Below are positions 6,306 through 8,117 of a stretch of 8,117 bases of DNA, piece after piece. Every line of letters starts with the position of its first letter. The first letter of the stretch is position 1. Position numbers and translations under genes: made by a program. The notes beneath the pieces were generated by a model, which saw nothing but the letters and a program-made list of their open reading frames with translations, had not been told where the DNA came from and did no database searches. Location: the NCBI GenBank assembly GCA_937967465.1, contig CALBSW010000049.1, positions 1 to 8,117 of the forward strand, in the 5' to 3' direction. The stretch is from an uncultured Flavobacteriales bacterium (lineage in GTDB: Bacteria; Bacteroidota; Bacteroidia; Flavobacteriales_D; Sanyastnellaceae).

Positions 6306-7573
6306 GCGATGCGGTCGAATCCGGTGTAGCGTTGGAGGGCTGCCGGGATGTGGATGCCATCCGCGGTTTGGTGGTTCTCCAACAGGGCGGCCACAATGCG
6401 CGGCAATGCCAGGGCGCTGCCGTTCAGGGTGTGGACCAACTCGGGCTTGCCCTCTCCGTTCTTGAACCGACAGTGGAGCCGGTTGCTTTGGTAGGTCTCG
6501 AAGTTGGAGACGCTGGAGACCTCGAGCCACCGGCCCTGGGCTGCGGACCACACCTCCAGGTCATACGTCAGACAGGAGGTGAATCCGAGGTCACCGCCGC
6601 AGAGGCGGAGGGTGCGGAAGGGCAGCTCCAAGTCGCGAAGCAAACCTTTGACGTGCTCCACCATGCCGTCGAGTGCTGCGTAGCTGTTTTCCGGCTTCTC
6701 GAACCGGACAATCTCCACCTTGTCGAATTGGTGCAGGCGGTTGAGGCCACGCACATCCTTGCCATAGGATCCGGCTTCTCTCCGGAAGCAGGGTGTGTAA
6801 CCACAGAGTTGAATGGGAAGATCGTCGGCCTTGAGCAGGTCGCCGCGGAACAGGTTGGTCAGGGGGACTTCCGCAGTGGGGATGAGGTAGAGGTCATCAT
6901 CTGCACAGTGGTACATCTGACCTTCCTTGTCCGGAAGCTGACCTGTACCGCGACCGGAGTCGCTGTTGACGAGGTGGGGTGGGATGAATTCCTCGTATCC
7001 GGCCGCGTCTGCACGGTCCAGGAAGAATTGGATCAGGGCGCGTTGAAGCTTGGCCCCTTTGCCACGGTAGACCGGGAATCCGGCGCCGGAAATTTTGACA
7101 CCAGCTTCGAAATCGATCAGGCGGTATTGGTCCGCGAGTTCCCAGTGGGGCTTGGCATCTGCACCCAACTCGGGCTTGGTGCCTTCTTCGTCCACGACTT
7201 CGTTGTCGGCATCGGATTGTCCACTGGGAACGCTGTCGTGCGGACGGTTGGGCAACTCGAGGAGGGCCGCTTCCTGTTGCTGGATCAGCGCTTTCTGCTG
7301 CTCGTCCAGTTCGTGGATGCGTTCCTTGAGTTCCCCCACTTCGGCACGTCGGGCCTCGGCCTCTGCCTTTTGTCCGGACTTGAACAGGTCACCGATCTCC
7401 CGGCTGGCTGCATTTTGCTGCGCCTTGAGGTCGTCCACTTCTTTTTGAGTGGTGCGGCGTTGCAGGTCGAGGTCGAGGATGCGGTCGAGCAGGGGGGCAG
7501 CATCCAGCCCGCGCTTGGCAAGGGCAGATTGAATGGCATCTCGATCGTGGCGAAGGGCCTGTAGGGTCAGCAT
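6302..7573 (-). CDS. serS: Serine--tRNA ligase
   Basis: The product is 423 aa, the usual length. It charges tRNA-Ser (and tRNA-Sec where present) with serine using ATP, in the cytoplasm. Residues about 28-108 form the long antiparallel coiled-coil arm that grips the tRNA-Ser variable arm. The class II catalytic core follows. P-T-A-E-V-P-L (232-238) holds the T-A-E serine-binding motif. Motif 2 is C-F-R-R-E-A-G-S-Y-G-K-D-V-R-G-L (262-277), followed by H-Q-F-D-K-V-E (281-287). Motif 3 is N-G-S-A-L-A-L-P-R-I-V-A-A-L-L-E-N (384-400), with its invariant arginine at 392. S-S-V-S-N-F-E-T-Y-Q-S-N-R (353-365) is the form I expect in Bacteroidota. Nothing catalytic looks missing. A terminator-like hairpin lies just upstream of ATG 7573. 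The stop overlaps the downstream lipoprotein gene by 4 bp. Confidence 0.98.
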   Translation of the reverse strand: MLTLQALRHDRDAIQSALAKRGLDAAPLLDRILDLDLQRRTTQKEVDDLKAQQNAASREIGDLFKSGQKAEAEARRAEVGELKERIHELDEQQKALIQQQEAALLELPNRPHDSVPSGQSDADNEVVDEEGTKPELGADAKPHWELADQYRLIDFEAGVKISGAGFPVYRGKGAKLQRALIQFFLDRADAAGYEEFIPPHLVNSDSGRGTGQLPDKEGQMYHCADDDLYLIPTAEVPLTNLFRGDLLKADDLPIQLCGYTPCFRREAGSYGKDVRGLNRLHQFDKVEIVRFEKPENSYAALDGMVEHVKGLLRDLELPFRTLRLCGGDLGFTSCLTYDLEVWSAAQGRWLEVSSVSNFETYQSNRLHCRFKNGEGKPELVHTLNGSALALPRIVAALLENHQTADGIHIPAALQRYTGFDRIA

Positions 7574-7580
7574 GGCATGT

Positions 7581-7624
7581 AAAAATACGACGGTGCCCCC
7601 GCCTTTTCAGGTGAGGGCACCGTC
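7581..7624 (-). terminator. Hairpin plus U tract between rpmA and serS: terminator or attenuator
   Basis: Read on the minus strand, perfect 10-bp arms (7624-7615 and 7598-7589, GACGGTGCCC / GGGCACCGTC) enclose 16 nt. That loop can extend the stem by U-G and C-G pairs, then, after one A-C mismatch, CCU/AGG closed by a GAAA tetraloop. GTATTTTTA follows, with five T at 7585-7581. The hairpin begins 44 nt after the rpmA stop, as expected for a terminator of the ribosomal protein genes. The U tract ends only 7 nt before the serS start codon. There is therefore almost no room for a separate serS promoter downstream of it, so serS is probably reached by read-through or controlled through this structure. 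Confidence 0.75.
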
Positions 7625-7667
7625 AAGGACACCCAAAAGGGCATCCAATTCAGTTTCCTTGTGGAAA

Positions 7668-7931
7668 TCAGGCTTCGGCCGTCGGGACGACGGACACGTA
7701 GCTCTTGTTGCCGCGGCGACGGCGGAATTCCACGACGCCATCCGTGAGGGCGTACAGGGTGTGGTCCTTGCCGATGCCGACGTTGTTGCCGGGGTGGTGT
7801 TGGGTGCCACGCTGGCGAACGAGAATGTTGCCTGCGATGCAGCCTTGGCCGCCATAAATCTTGACGCCCAGTCGTTTGCTTTCCGATTCGCGGCCGTTCT
7901 TGGTTGAGGCCGCCGCCTTTTTGTGAGCCAT
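7668..7931 (-). CDS. rpmA: 50S ribosomal protein bL27
   Basis: The product is 87 aa, full length for bL27. The protein sits in the large subunit near the peptidyl-transferase centre, with its N-terminal tail reaching toward the tRNA acceptor ends. The sequence begins M-A-H-K-K-A-A-A-S-T-K-N-G-R and continues S-E-S-K-R-L-G-V-K, then Y-G-G-Q, A-G-N-I-L-V-R-Q-R-G-T (33-43), H-P-G, G-K-D-H-T-L-Y-A-L and D-G-V-V-E-F, all hallmark bL27 segments. There is no N-terminal extension of the kind that Firmicutes cleave with Prp. The start ATG 7931-7929 is fixed by the conserved N terminus. The gap to the stop of the upstream putative rplU is 15 bp, so the two are surely one transcript. No Shine-Dalgarno is seen, in line with the phylum. 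Confidence 0.98.
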   Translation of the reverse strand: MAHKKAAASTKNGRESESKRLGVKIYGGQGCIAGNILVRQRGTQHHPGNNVGIGKDHTLYALTDGVVEFRRRRGNKSYVSVVPTAEA

Positions 7932-7946
7932 GGTTCGGGGGGTTGC

Positions 7947-8117
7947 TTATTCTTCGCCTTTGTCTTCGGCCTTCTTCTTCGGAGCGGCCTTTTTGGCTGC
8001 CGGCTTCTTGGCAGCCGCTTTTTTCGGTGCAGCCTTATCAGCAGCGTCCTTCTTCGGAGCGGCTTTCTTGGCTGCAGGCTTTTTGGCTGCGGGCTTCTTG
8101 GCCGCCGGCTTCTTGGC
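7947..8117 (-). CDS. rplU: C-terminal Lys/Ala/Pro-rich tail, probably of 50S ribosomal protein bL21 (5' end outside window)
   Basis: On the minus strand the frame is open from the window edge to TAA at 7949-7947, giving the last 56 residues. They consist almost wholly of K, A and P in repeated KKPAA units, with two aspartates mid-way, and finish with an acidic end (A-E-D-E-K-G-E-E). No globular domain is visible, so the name rests on context. The gene lies 15 bp upstream of rpmA in the near-universal rplU-rpmA order, and bacteroidotal bL21 proteins can carry basic, alanine-rich C-terminal extensions. Such tails resemble histone H1 and probably contact nucleic acid; this is inference. The alternative is an unrelated histone-like protein inserted before rpmA, which seems less likely. 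Confidence 0.72.
   Translation of the reverse strand, partial: AKKPAAKKPAAKKPAAKKAAPKKDAADKAAPKKAAAKKPAAKKAAPKKKAEDKGEE
8061..8117. repeat. 15-bp tandem repeat encoding KKPAA units
   Basis: Between 8061 and the window end the plus strand repeats with a 15-bp period (units of the form GGCTTCTTGGCCGCC with a few substitutions), at least three and a half copies. On the minus strand each unit encodes K-K-P-A-A. Looser copies continue to about 7983. The third-position differences (CTT/TTT for lysine, TGC/CGC for alanine) show that the units are old enough to have diverged. In-frame tandem repeats of this kind can gain or lose units, so the tail length may vary between strains. Confidence 0.8.

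Noticed and set aside
6306..6551. An 82-codon upstream extension of the lipoprotein frame
   Set aside because: It lies within serS, is Pro/Arg/His-rich shadow sequence, and would bury the lipobox signal peptide. The ATGA overlap start at 6305 explains the data better.
6332..7564. A 410-codon open frame on the plus strand lying antisense to almost all of serS
   Set aside because: serS on the minus strand has every catalytic motif. The antisense frame has no recognisable domain and is a by-product of GC-rich codon use.
7567..7578. Three-codon ORF (M-P-C-stop) overlapping the serS start
   Set aside because: It is too short to support as a gene; it is mentioned only as a possible element of serS translation control.

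Overview
The window looks like a stretch of ordinary chromosome from a member of the Bacteroidota, with a fairly GC-rich base composition. Evidence for the phylum is indirect. Most starts lack a recognisable Shine-Dalgarno sequence. The serS motifs, the CtaA with E-x-x-N-R, and the C-x3-C metal-binding lipoprotein are of the bacteroidotal kind. A small secreted protein carries the 'SIGQ...LTQGFQQP' module common in secreted proteins of this phylum. I would guess a GC-rich Flavobacteriales-like lineage, but rank below phylum cannot be settled from this sequence. I see no tRNA, rRNA, CRISPR array, insertion sequence or phage gene.

Layout. Positions 1-635 (+): the 3' end of an unrecognised gene, then a small secreted protein with two dockerin-type calcium loops, followed by a hairpin terminator. 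Positions 745-1515 (+): a YhhN/TMEM86-family membrane protein, whose tail overlaps by 41 bp the convergent heme A synthase gene. Positions 1475-2919 (-): a metal-binding (HMA) lipoprotein gene coupled by a TTGA overlap to ctaA. Positions 2992-3903 (+): an EamA/DMT transporter, transcribed divergently from the HMA gene and ending exactly where the next convergent gene ends. Positions 3904-8117 (-): a co-directional block read as rplU (3' part only), rpmA, a hairpin terminator or attenuator, serS, a small lipoprotein, and a large TPR protein.

How the genes work together. rplU-rpmA-serS is a translation block. serS is joined by two successive 4-bp ATGA overlaps to two exported proteins of unknown role, a lipoprotein and a periplasmic TPR protein. 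The HMA lipoprotein and CtaA form a plausible respiratory-oxidase assembly pair, one handling metal and the other making heme A. The points most worth a second look are the serS-lipoprotein-TPR coupling, the hairpin directly in front of the serS start codon, the dockerin-bearing small protein, and the KKPAA-repeat tail of the putative bL21. I found no convincing new defence, mobile or otherwise dedicated system.
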